Source: Alphaproteobacteria bacterium (GTDB lineage Bacteria; Pseudomonadota; Alphaproteobacteria; Puniceispirillales; Puniceispirillaceae). Taken from it: DNA of 12,286 nt. Position numbers and translations under genes: made by a program. This document shows positions 1 to 7,089 of the stretch, piece after piece. A model generated the notes under the pieces. The model made no database searches, was not told the origin of the DNA, and saw only the letters and a list, made by a program, of their open reading frames with translations. Location of the stretch: NCBI GenBank assembly GCA_022425565.1, contig JAKMFG010000270.1, positions 1 through 12,286 on the forward strand, given 5' to 3'. Each line of letters begins with the position of its first letter. The first letter of the stretch is position 1.

Positions 1-226
1 GCTTGGTCCTGTCGGGCTGTGGGCAGGCTGATCCGCCTTTCTTGCAGCTGCAGTGCGGATTTCATTTGGAGATTGCCTCTCCGGCAAGTTTCGGCAAGTA
101 TGTCACACAGTTTGCATGGTGCCGCAACTATATGGATCGTATCAGACCATCCTGTTCATTTGGCTATGTTTCGGGAACAGAGTTTGCTGGGCCTTTTTAA
201 TGCCTTTTGAATGAACGGGGTTGAAG
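1..226. other. Leader region with no supported gene
   Basis: I see no convincing gene here. The open frames in this stretch give compositionally odd, Cys-rich peptides with no ribosome binding site, and I treat them as noise. The segment probably holds the promoter of the cyclic-nucleotide-binding gene that follows, but no -35/-10 pair stands out. A short T-run at 194-198 lacks a clear stem before it, so I do not call a terminator. The end of an upstream gene could lie off the left edge. Confidence 0.4.
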
Positions 227-751
227 ATGATTGAGAAAGGCGACGTTTGTATCTGGAGTCCCGACGAAATCGTTTATTCGGCCGGCGATATCTCCAAGGA
301 GGCCTATCTGGTGATCGAGGGTGCCGTCAGGATTTTCTCAGCCGACAACCTCCTGCTAAACAGGCTTGGGCCCGACGAGCTGTTTGGTGAGACTTCACTG
401 ATCCTAGACGAGTGCCGTTCGGTGAATGCGGTTGCCGGATCTTCCGGTCTGACCGCTCGCAAGGTGCCGAAAACCTATATCAGCAACATGCTCAATGCTG
501 ATCCCGTGCTTGGTGCCTTTCTTCGCAAGACCCAGCACAGGCTTATCGATTCCAACCAGCAGAGCATGGAACTGGCCAACGAGCTGGACAAGGTGGTCGG
601 CCAGCTGGAGCGCCATTTCGCGGCGCTGGATACGGTGGCGTCGGACCAGGATGACATTCTTGAGCGTATGCTCGAAGTGAAACGCAAGGTTGACCGGTTT
701 AAGCAAGGGGCCGGGCAAGGGGCCGGGCAAGAGGCGGCAACCGACGAGTGA
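227..751 (+). CDS. Cyclic-nucleotide-binding domain protein with helical C-terminal tail
   Basis: This is a 174-residue soluble protein. Residues about 5-105 form a cyclic nucleotide-binding (CAP_ED/cNMP) beta-roll. The phosphate-binding cassette is visible at residues 53-70, starting FGETSL, with Glu55 and Arg64 in the places that hold the ribose and phosphate of cAMP/cGMP in this family. Residues 105-160 are charged and helical (ELANELDKVVGQLERH...LERMLEVKRKVDRF), probably a coiled coil for oligomerisation or partner binding. There is no helix-turn-helix, so it is not a CRP/FNR-type transcription factor, and no enzymatic domain is attached. The tail ends in a Gly-Ala-Gln repeat encoded by a tandem 12-mer. 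I chose ATG 227 because GGGG at 217-220 sits 6 nt before it; TTG 221 directly abuts that motif and is less likely. The EamA gene follows 76 nt later. The ligand and partner are unknown; a degenerate domain that binds no nucleotide is possible. Confidence 0.82.
   Translation: MIEKGDVCIWSPDEIVYSAGDISKEAYLVIEGAVRIFSADNLLLNRLGPDELFGETSLILDECRSVNAVAGSSGLTARKVPKTYISNMLNADPVLGAFLRKTQHRLIDSNQQSMELANELDKVVGQLERHFAALDTVASDQDDILERMLEVKRKVDRFKQGAGQGAGQEAATDE
707..730 (+). repeat. Exact tandem duplication of a 12-mer inside the coding region
   Basis: The unit GGGGCCGGGCAA occurs twice without a gap (707-718 and 719-730), preceded by a partial GCAA at 703-706. It adds four residues (Gly-Ala-Gly-Gln) per copy and keeps frame, so copy number could vary by slippage without destroying the protein. 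It lies in the disordered tail, after the nucleotide-binding domain. Confidence 0.9.
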
Positions 752-827
752 CGCGCCTGCCGCCGACCGACAGACGAACACGGGTCTCCCGGCATAGGTC
801 GGGAAGCCGGCCTGCCTCGGCCCGCTG

Positions 828-1703
828 GTGTACGACGTGAACATCCGCGCACTCCTGCTTGCCATTGCCGCATCGCTGTTCTTTGCCGGCAGTACCTTCA
901 CATCCAAACTGCTGGGAAGCGGATATTTCGGCGAGCCTGTCCATCCGCTGCAGATCACCCATAGCCGGTTCGCCTTCGGGCTGGTGACGGCGCTGATCCT
1001 GTTTTTTCTGATGCGTCGGCGGCTGACCAACATCCGTGCCAATCTGCATATTCACGCGCTGCGCTCGACACTTGGCTGGATCGGCGTCGGCATCATGTTT
1101 GCCGGAGTGATCTATATCCCGGCCTCGGACGCCGTGGCGCTGACCTTTCTCAATCCGATTTTTGCGATGATCTTTGCCACGCTCCTGCTGAAGGAACGTG
1201 TTGGCCGGCACCGCTGGAGCGCGGCGGCGCTGGCATTTGTCGGCACACTTCTTCTGGTGCGTCCGGAGGGCGGCATTCACCCGGTGGCGCTGGCCTGCAT
1301 TCTGGCGGCGATGATCTTTGGCATGGAGATTGTCATCATCAAGATTCTGTCGTCGCGTGAGGATGTATTTCAGATTCTGGTCCTGAACAATTCGATTGCG
1401 GTTCTGGTCGCCAGCGTGCCGCTGTTCTGGGTGTTCACTGTGCCGACCACGGTGCAATGGATGGGGCTGGCAGCGGTTGGTGGTATCATGGTGGCAGGCC
1501 AGACATTGTTCCTCTATGCCATGCGGGCCGGCGAGGCGAGCCTGATCGCTCCCTTTATTTATGCGACGCTGGTGTTCGTCGTGCTGCTGGACTTGATCGT
1601 GCTTGGTGTGGTGCCTGATGCGATATCACTGACTGGCGCCGGCATCATCCTGTCATGCGGCGTCTATATCGGATTTCGTGAACACCGGCAGCGTCGTCAC
1701 TAG
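828..1703 (+). CDS. EamA/DMT-family transporter (RhaT-like), ten membrane helices
   Basis: This 291-residue inner-membrane protein belongs to the drug/metabolite transporter superfamily. It consists of two EamA repeats of about five helices each. The first repeat ends in the characteristic stretch around residues 104-146, with FLNPIFAMIFATLLLKERVG and then LLLVRP. The second repeat (about 155-285) shows the matching pattern AMRAGEASLIAPFIYATLVF followed by the conserved Gly-Ala-Gly-Ile-Ile. The last residues are basic (REHRQRRH) and cytoplasmic. The start is uncertain. GTG 828 or GTG 837 is required because an in-frame stop lies at 795-797, and no good Shine-Dalgarno is visible before either. 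Members export or import small metabolites such as amino acids, nucleosides or sugars. The substrate cannot be read from this sequence, and the neighbours give no firm hint. Confidence 0.9.
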   Translation: MYDVNIRALLLAIAASLFFAGSTFTSKLLGSGYFGEPVHPLQITHSRFAFGLVTALILFFLMRRRLTNIRANLHIHALRSTLGWIGVGIMFAGVIYIPASDAVALTFLNPIFAMIFATLLLKERVGRHRWSAAALAFVGTLLLVRPEGGIHPVALACILAAMIFGMEIVIIKILSSREDVFQILVLNNSIAVLVASVPLFWVFTVPTTVQWMGLAAVGGIMVAGQTLFLYAMRAGEASLIAPFIYATLVFVVLLDLIVLGVVPDAISLTGAGIILSCGVYIGFREHRQRRH

Positions 1704-1731
1704 CTGCAGGATGGCACTGCTGCGGGCGATG

Positions 1732-2313
1732 TCACCCGCCGAAAAGCGCCTTGAGGCTGCGGCTTGTCGATTTCGGATCGGCAAAGCAGTCTGTCGACCG
1801 GACCCAGTAATCCTTGCGTTTCACCTTTACGCCGCGCTGCTCCTGCGAGCTTGTTTCCCGGTAGTTATAGAGGATCGAATAGACATGAAGGCCGGCCATG
1901 TTGCCGTCCTTGACCAACTGGCCCATCGTTTCCGACTCGATCTTCAACCGGTTGCGTGAACTGTATTTGCGGGCATAACGATCGAAGCGGGCGCGGATGC
2001 CGGGATGATGCCTGTCGTCTACCGGCCCGGCGAGGCACTGCTCACCGGACTCAAAGGCTGCAGCCGATGTGATTGACTGGTCGGCAACGCCCGCGATCGA
2101 GAATTGTCCTGGTGGCAGCTTGCCGTGAAGCCAGCCGCCAATTGCCAGGACGATGCAGGCCGGCGTCAGAAAGGCACTTGCGGTGTATTTGGTGATCTCG
2201 CCGATGCTGTTGCCGCCATGGCGCCACATCAGCACGGCTGTAACCACGGCTGTTGCCAGTCCCAGTGCGCCACCGATTCCGATTGCCCAGACAAAGACGT
2301 CTTCTGCGTACAT
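1732..2313 (-). CDS. Small membrane protein of unknown function, two N-terminal helices
   Basis: I do not recognise this 193-residue protein. Two hydrophobic helices are visible at about residues 7-29 and 44-62. A polar region rich in Arg, Lys, Asp and Ser (70-193) follows and is likely one soluble domain. It contains two Cys (93 and 176), an aromatic stretch HVYSILYNYRET at about 143-154 and a basic stretch KVKRKDYWVRS at about 163-173. The start at 2313 is supported by a GGGGGGA Shine-Dalgarno about 8 nt upstream (2321-2327 on the + strand). The stop lies 28 nt from the convergent EamA stop. It is divergent from the aminotransferase gene. The clear helices, the good ribosome binding site and the absence of any better frame on either strand make it a real gene; the function is open. 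Confidence 0.7.
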   Translation of the reverse strand: MYAEDVFVWAIGIGGALGLATAVVTAVLMWRHGGNSIGEITKYTASAFLTPACIVLAIGGWLHGKLPPGQFSIAGVADQSITSAAAFESGEQCLAGPVDDRHHPGIRARFDRYARKYSSRNRLKIESETMGQLVKDGNMAGLHVYSILYNYRETSSQEQRGVKVKRKDYWVRSTDCFADPKSTSRSLKALFGG

Positions 2314-2486
2314 CTGGCGTTCCCCCCATTCAGGGGATTATCCCTAATGGACCGGGCAATGCCCGTCAAATATGTAAGTTTGCTGATATGAGGCGCCTTG
2401 GGCTGTGTCAGTTTGCCCACTGGTTGACGCTGTGGACAGCGGCCACCATCTCTCTTGCATAACCGATCCAAGGAAAGGGTATTCCT
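2314..2486. promoter_or_regulatory. Divergent intergenic region with two RBS-masking hairpins
   Basis: This 173-bp stretch must carry start signals for both the unknown membrane protein (leftward) and the aminotransferase (rightward). TTGACG at 2424-2429 resembles a -35 box for the rightward gene, but no good -10 follows at normal spacing. A compact stem CGGGC-AAT-GCCCG lies at 2353-2365. Each gene's Shine-Dalgarno can pair locally. Leftward, CCCC-TGAAT-GGGG lies at 2324-2336 on the minus strand. Rightward, AGGAA (2471-2475) can pair with TTCCT (2482-2486), just before the ATG. These short stems are direct observations; a regulatory role is inference. Confidence 0.45.
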
Positions 2487-3632
2487 ATGCCAGCACTTCG
2501 CGATGATATCGATCCAGATGGCCTGCTTGAATATTCGGTGGTGTTTTCGGACCGCTCGCTGAACTCCATGTCGGACGCCTTTGGCGGGGTCATGCGTGAT
2601 ATTTCAAGGATCATGCGCAATGCCTATGGTGCAGCGTCTGTGGCTGTTGTTCCTGGTGGCGGAACATATGGCATGGAGGCGATTGCCCGCCAGTTTGCCA
2701 ATGATGCACGCGTGTTGGTCATCCGCAATGGCTGGTTCAGCTATCGCTGGAGCCAGATCATGGATGCCGGCAATCTGGCAAGCCACACCACGGTTCTTGC
2801 CGCAAGCCAGTCTGACGACAGCGCCGACGCGCCGTTCGCGCCATATCCACTGGAGGATATTCTGGAGCGCATCCGTTCCGAGAAACCGGATGTTGTCTTC
2901 GGTCCCCATGTCGAGACGTCGGCTGGAATAATGATGCCGGATGATTTTATCCGTGCCGTGACCGACTGCGTTCATGAATATGGCGGGATATTCGTTCTGG
3001 ACTGTGTCGCCAGCGGCACGGTCTTCGTCAATCTTGAAGAAACGGGTGTCGATGTACTGCTGACAGCGCCGCAGAAGGGGTGGAGTGCATCTCCCTGTGC
3101 CGCGCTGGTGATGATGTCGCCACATGGCCGTGCGCGTCTCGACGAGACCACCAGTTCCAGCTTTGCGAATGATCTGAAGAAATGGACACAGATCATGGAA
3201 ACCTATGAGGGCGGGGCACACGCCTATCACGCCACCATGCCGACTGATGCTTTACGCCATTTCCGTGACGCGCTGATCGAGGCCGAAGGGTTCGGGCTGG
3301 AGGCGCTGAAGCAGGCGCAGATCAGGCTGGGCGAAGAGGTGCGCGGCCTGATGGACCGCTACAGCTACAAGTCTGTGGCCGCTGATGGCTTCAAGGCGCC
3401 TAGCGTCGTTGTCTGCTTTGCGCCGAGTGCCGAGATGAAGTCGGGCAAGGCCTTTGCCGAGCAGGGGCTGCAGATTGCTGCCGGTGTGCCGCTGGAATGC
3501 GGTGAGCGAGAGGATTACGCCAGCTTCCGCATTGGGCTGTTCGGCCTCGACAAGCTGATGGATATCGACCGCACGGTAACCAACCTTGAAACAGCCCTGG
3601 AAAAAATCCGTGGACAGAACGTGCCAGCCTGA
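2487..3632 (+). CDS. Class V PLP-dependent aminotransferase (alanine/serine-glyoxylate type)
   Basis: This 381-residue protein is a full-length fold-type I, class V aminotransferase, expected to be cytoplasmic. Visible landmarks are a phosphate-binding Gly loop PGGGTYGMEA (56-65), HVETS at 141-145 as in the HxESS/T motif of alanine-glyoxylate aminotransferases, and LDCVASG at 171-177, where Asp172 should hold the pyridine nitrogen. APQKGWS at 194-200 follows, with Lys197 as the PLP Schiff-base lysine. YHAT at 247-250 matches the YTTPP region, and Arg348 in FRIGLFG matches the substrate-carboxylate arginine. The family transfers an amino group from Ala, Ser or Asp to glyoxylate or pyruvate. 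The donor here is unknown. The start is supported by AGGAAAGGG at 2471-2479. The gene ends at a strong terminator and converges with a TRAP operon whose binding protein looks like a 2-oxo-acid or lactate binder. A metabolic link through pyruvate-like acids is plausible but unproven. Confidence 0.9.
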   Translation: MPALRDDIDPDGLLEYSVVFSDRSLNSMSDAFGGVMRDISRIMRNAYGAASVAVVPGGGTYGMEAIARQFANDARVLVIRNGWFSYRWSQIMDAGNLASHTTVLAASQSDDSADAPFAPYPLEDILERIRSEKPDVVFGPHVETSAGIMMPDDFIRAVTDCVHEYGGIFVLDCVASGTVFVNLEETGVDVLLTAPQKGWSASPCAALVMMSPHGRARLDETTSSSFANDLKKWTQIMETYEGGAHAYHATMPTDALRHFRDALIEAEGFGLEALKQAQIRLGEEVRGLMDRYSYKSVAADGFKAPSVVVCFAPSAEMKSGKAFAEQGLQIAAGVPLECGEREDYASFRIGLFGLDKLMDIDRTVTNLETALEKIRGQNVPA

Positions 3633-3657
3633 CCACTGGTAGAGCGTGAAAACAGAA

Positions 3658-3685
3658 ACGGCCGCCTCTCGGGCGGCCGTTTTTT
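3658..3685 (+). terminator. Bidirectional Rho-independent terminator
   Basis: A nine-pair stem (ACGGCCGCC at 3658-3666 with GGCGGCCGT at 3672-3680) closes a TCTCG loop and is followed by TTTTT at 3681-3685. It lies 26 nt after the aminotransferase stop. On the minus strand the same stem is followed by TTTCTGTTTT (complement of 3648-3657), so it should also stop the dctM transcript, whose stop codon is 37 nt upstream at 3722. Confidence 0.92.
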
Positions 3686-3721
3686 GTTCGGGTCGTGTTT
3701 TCAGGCTGGTGTCGTGCGGCG

Positions 3722-6073
3722 CTAGCCGTCCAGCAACTTCGGTACGATGGTGACGATCTCCGGGAAGAACCAGAGGATCAGCAGCCCGACGATCTGGATG
3801 ATCACGAACGGGATCACGCCGCGATAGATATCGGTCGTCAGCACCGATTTCGGTGCCACGCCCCTTAGATAGAACAGGGCAAACCCAAAGGGCGGCGTCA
3901 GGAACGACGTCTGCAGGTTGATCGCGATCATGATCGTCACCCATGCTGGATCGAATGTGCCGCCATAGATGACGGGACCGACAATCGGCACGACGATGTA
4001 GATGATCTCGAGGAAATCGAGAACAAAGCCGAGCAGGAACAGCAGCACCATCACGATCAGGAAGATCGTGACCTCATTGTCGAAGCTGCGGAGATATTGC
4101 TGGATGTAGTGCTCGCCGCCATACGAGATCACAACAAGGTTCAGCACCTGCGATCCGATCAGGATGGTGAAGACCATCGACGTGACCTTCGATGTTTCGC
4201 GCACCACCGGTGCCAGTACATCGCCGCGGAACAGGATGTAGCAGGCATACAGCAGGCCGAAGAGTGCGTAGAGATAGGCGCCATAAGCAAGCAGGAAGGC
4301 GATCCAGCGTTCCGCATCGACACCCTCGACATTCATCCGGAGGTCGAAATTGACCCCCATTAGAATACAGATCACCACGGCATAGGAGGCCTGCAGGATC
4401 AGCTTGGTCGATTTATGATCGTCATTCAGCTTGCGGAAAGCGGCCAGCATCAACGCTCCTGACGCGCCGAGGCCGGCGGCCGGGGTCGGGTTTGTGATAC
4501 CGCCGAGGATCGACCCCAGTACGGCCACAATCAGGACCAGCGGCGGGAAGACCACGCGCAGAAGCTCGATCCGTGTCAGGGCGACGACGGCTGGCTTGAT
4601 ACCCCAATAGACCATCGCCCATGGAATCAGCATATAGATGATCGTCATGCCTGGCGTCGTCAGCGGTGTGACCAACATGGCGTCGAAGATCAGCGACAGA
4701 AGCGCGCCGGCAAAACCGACTGCCATATGGCGTTGGCTAAGGCCGATATCGGAGCCGCGGGCAAAGGAGATCAGCATCGCCACAGCGAGGGCGAAACCGC
4801 CGATGCCGAACCCGATCGGGGCGGCGGCGGCCATCTTCTCGTCAAGGGCGGCTGCCTTTTCCTCTTCGGTCAGCTTCTTGCTGGCCTCGACCCCGCCCTG
4901 GGCGGCAATCGCTTCAGCCTCGGCAATCGCCTGGACCCAGGCTTCCTGACCGTGAAGGTCGATCATCGATGCTTTGCATTCCTCGCTGACATTGGTGCGA
5001 AGTGATGCCGTGATGCCGATGTCCGAATAGCTGTCGACCGTGACATCCTGCGAGCCGACGATCTTGGTCTGCTGCATCAGCAGGAAGACAGCCGCCAGAA
5101 CTGCTGGAACGCCGGCAACAAAGATCAGGATATTACGTTTGTTTGTGCGGCTATCTGCGCTGGCCCCCATTGGGACGGCAGGGGCGCTTTCAGGCCGCAT
5201 CAGGGCATAGCCAAAGGCATAGAGCGCATAGAGGAGCGCCAGCATGATTCCCGGCAGCAGGGCAGCCTGGAACAGCGTTCCGACCGAAATCACCGCAGGC
5301 TCGCCAAGGTAGGTGAGGGCATCATTACAGCCGACCGAGCGGGCGCGCTCTTCCTGGGCTGTCGAGTAAATCTCGCCTGCCAGAGTGCCGAGGATGATGA
5401 TCACAATGGAAGGCGGGATGATCTGTCCCAGCGTGCCCGATGCCGATATGACGCCGGTCGCCAGTTTGGGCGAGTAGCCATTTCGAAGCATTGTCGGCAA
5501 TGACAGCAGGCCCATCGTGACGACTGTCGCGCCAACGATGCCGGTGGATGCGGCAAGAAACGCGCCAACCACCACCACAGAAACGGCAAGGCCGCCCGGC
5601 AGGCCGCCGAACACACGCGCCATCGAGGTCAGCAGGTCGTTGGCGATGTTGGACTTTTCCAGCGTGATGCCCATCAGGACGAACATCAGGATGGCCAGAA
5701 GTGTCTCGATCGACTGGCCGGCGATTACCCGCTCATTCACCCGATTGACGACGAATGACAATGTTCTGTTGACGGCCCTTTCCCAACCAGCGGGGAAGAC
5801 AGACTCGGTTATTCGGGGCAGGTCAGGGTAGCTGAATTTGGATATGTCGAGCCGTGGTATGCCTGATTTCAACAGCTCCTTATATTCTGGCGATGCCACG
5901 TCGACCAGCGTGTGCGTCAGCAGTCCAGCTGTGTCCAGCAGTGCGATAATCGCAAAGGAAAGCACGCCGGCACCGCCGATGGCGAAGGCCACCGGAAAGC
6001 CCGACAGGATTGCCGAGAACAGGATGATGAAGGTGATTATCAGCGCCAGCAAGACGCCATCGATACCTAACAT
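3722..6073 (-). CDS. dctM: TRAP transporter large permease subunit, unusually long DctM
   Basis: This 783-residue inner-membrane protein is the ion-coupled channel subunit of a TRAP transporter. The DctM core is recognisable in three parts: SGFPVAFAIGG (24-34) with GLPGGLAVSVV and the AxFLAASTGIVGATV stretch (157-184); SGTLGQIIPPSIVIIILG (212-229); and, near the C terminus, the TNPTPAAGLGA (527-537), DFLEIIYIVVPIVGP (686-700) and LTPPFGFALFYLRG (725-738) motifs. Typical DctM has about 430 residues. Here a polar insert at 51-117 splits the first helices. A larger block at about 292-500 adds helices and a charged, Ala/Glu-rich segment (340-418). More helices follow at 590-615. The start ATG 6073 lies 11 nt after the dctQ stop. 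No frameshift is seen, so the length is genuine. It should work with the adjacent DctQ and DctP to import an organic acid using the sodium gradient. Confidence 0.93.
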   Translation of the reverse strand: MLGIDGVLLALIITFIILFSAILSGFPVAFAIGGAGVLSFAIIALLDTAGLLTHTLVDVASPEYKELLKSGIPRLDISKFSYPDLPRITESVFPAGWERAVNRTLSFVVNRVNERVIAGQSIETLLAILMFVLMGITLEKSNIANDLLTSMARVFGGLPGGLAVSVVVVGAFLAASTGIVGATVVTMGLLSLPTMLRNGYSPKLATGVISASGTLGQIIPPSIVIIILGTLAGEIYSTAQEERARSVGCNDALTYLGEPAVISVGTLFQAALLPGIMLALLYALYAFGYALMRPESAPAVPMGASADSRTNKRNILIFVAGVPAVLAAVFLLMQQTKIVGSQDVTVDSYSDIGITASLRTNVSEECKASMIDLHGQEAWVQAIAEAEAIAAQGGVEASKKLTEEEKAAALDEKMAAAAPIGFGIGGFALAVAMLISFARGSDIGLSQRHMAVGFAGALLSLIFDAMLVTPLTTPGMTIIYMLIPWAMVYWGIKPAVVALTRIELLRVVFPPLVLIVAVLGSILGGITNPTPAAGLGASGALMLAAFRKLNDDHKSTKLILQASYAVVICILMGVNFDLRMNVEGVDAERWIAFLLAYGAYLYALFGLLYACYILFRGDVLAPVVRETSKVTSMVFTILIGSQVLNLVVISYGGEHYIQQYLRSFDNEVTIFLIVMVLLFLLGFVLDFLEIIYIVVPIVGPVIYGGTFDPAWVTIMIAINLQTSFLTPPFGFALFYLRGVAPKSVLTTDIYRGVIPFVIIQIVGLLILWFFPEIVTIVPKLLDG

Positions 6074-6084
6074 AAGCTAGCGCC

Positions 6085-7002
6085 TCACGTTGTCGTCTTC
6101 TGATCGGCAGGGACTGCATTGTCCTTGCCGTCGAGATCGAGATACTTGCCTTCGCTGTCCTTGCCCTCGCGATATTCGGCAAGAGACCGGCAGAAGAAGG
6201 AAATGGCCTGCAGGAAAATGAAGGCGACCATCGCCACCATCAGCACCTTGAACAGGAAATAAGCGGTAAAGCCGTTGGCCGAAAAGCCGATGGTTTCGAC
6301 ATTCCATTTCACCACGCGGGCCTTGCGCAGCATCAGTTCGATCTTGTCGGACGCCGATACCTTCGGGGTGATCAGGTGCCGCCACATGAAGAACCAGCTG
6401 TACATCCACATCAGGACGGCCATCGGTACCATGAAGAAGGCCGCACCGCACATGTCGATGATTTTCTTCTTCCTGAAAGAGGCAGGTGCATAGAACAGGT
6501 CGACACGCACATGCCCTTGCTGGACGAAGGTATAGGAAATGCAAAGGCAGATAATTGCCGCGTTGTAGAGTTTCAGCTCCTCGGCGAACCAGCTGACACC
6601 ATATTCAATCGGGATGCCGAAGCCGATCACGATATCCGGGCGCGCAAAAATCCGCTGTAGAAAGACGATCACGACCTGCTGGATCACCATGATCAGGCCA
6701 GCCCAGGCGACGAGCCGGCCGACCGAGTTGGAAATTCCCTCGGTCACCCTGACGAAACCCCAGAGGAAACGCTGGCTGAGCAAGCCGGCCAGAATGATGA
6801 TGATAAAGCAGAGCAGGAAAACGAAAAACAGCTCGGTGGACCCGCCATAATAAATAAAGCGCATCAGCGCTTTCTTGTCCGACCAGTCCAGCCATAGCTG
6901 CGGGTTGGAAATGGCAGTGAAAAGATTCACCACTGAATATAACAGGCCCTGAAAAAACCAGAGGATTCCGGACAGGAGGCCGCTACTGCTTTCGGTATCC
7001 AT
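6085..7002 (-). CDS. dctQ: TRAP transporter small permease subunit, extended DctQ
   Basis: This 305-residue inner-membrane protein is the small TRAP subunit, which supports the permease and docks the binding protein. The DctQ core spans about 94-205, with the first helix RLVAWAGLIMVIQQVVIVF, a WFAEEL motif at 138-143, and GHVRVDLFY at 163-171, which matches the family's conserved H-x-x-x-D turn. The usual length is 160-220 residues. Here there are about 90 extra residues at the N terminus, including two more helices (12-30 and 57-75), and a loop at 210-240 before the last helix. The C-terminal tail (275-305) is charged and likely cytoplasmic. The start is supported by AGGA about 8 nt upstream. 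The gene lies between dctP (87 nt upstream, with a hairpin between) and dctM (11 nt downstream). The enlargement parallels that of dctM, which suggests the two subunits co-evolved. Confidence 0.9.
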   Translation of the reverse strand: MDTESSSGLLSGILWFFQGLLYSVVNLFTAISNPQLWLDWSDKKALMRFIYYGGSTELFFVFLLCFIIIILAGLLSQRFLWGFVRVTEGISNSVGRLVAWAGLIMVIQQVVIVFLQRIFARPDIVIGFGIPIEYGVSWFAEELKLYNAAIICLCISYTFVQQGHVRVDLFYAPASFRKKKIIDMCGAAFFMVPMAVLMWMYSWFFMWRHLITPKVSASDKIELMLRKARVVKWNVETIGFSANGFTAYFLFKVLMVAMVAFIFLQAISFFCRSLAEYREGKDSEGKYLDLDGKDNAVPADQKTTT

Positions 7003-7032
7003 AATGCGATCCTGGGAACTGCGAACGGGACG

Positions 7033-7071
7033 AAAAAATGAGAGTAGAAGCGCTGTGTCGCGCTTCTACTC
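7033..7071 (-). terminator. Intercistronic hairpin with U-run between dctP and dctQ
   Basis: The stem is 12 perfect base pairs (7042-7053 with 7060-7071, GAGTAGAAGCGC on one side) with a 6-nt loop. On the minus strand it is followed, after 3 nt, by TTTTTT (complement of 7033-7038). It starts 19 nt after the dctP stop and is 31 nt from the dctQ start. It looks like a Rho-independent terminator used as a partial stop inside the operon. It would also protect the 3' end of a dctP-only message, giving more binding protein than permease. I infer partial rather than complete termination because no separate dctQ promoter is evident. Confidence 0.85.
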
Positions 7072-7089
7072 CTTGGTCTTGGTGTAGCC

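Noticed and set aside
3..210. Two overlapping small open frames at the left edge
   Set aside because: Cys- and aromatic-rich peptides with no ribosome binding site or family pattern; more likely leader DNA.
699..1457. Open frame (252 codons) antisense to the EamA gene
   Set aside because: The product is extremely rich in Arg, His and Gln with no helices or motifs; the EamA reading is clearly the coding one.
1722..1739. GCGGG/CCCGC stem between the convergent EamA and unknown genes as a terminator
   Set aside because: Only five pairs, no T-run on either side, and it overlaps the stop codon of the minus-strand gene.
3252..3944. Open frame (230 codons) on the minus strand across the aminotransferase end and dctM end
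   Set aside because: It runs through the strong bidirectional terminator and two well supported genes.
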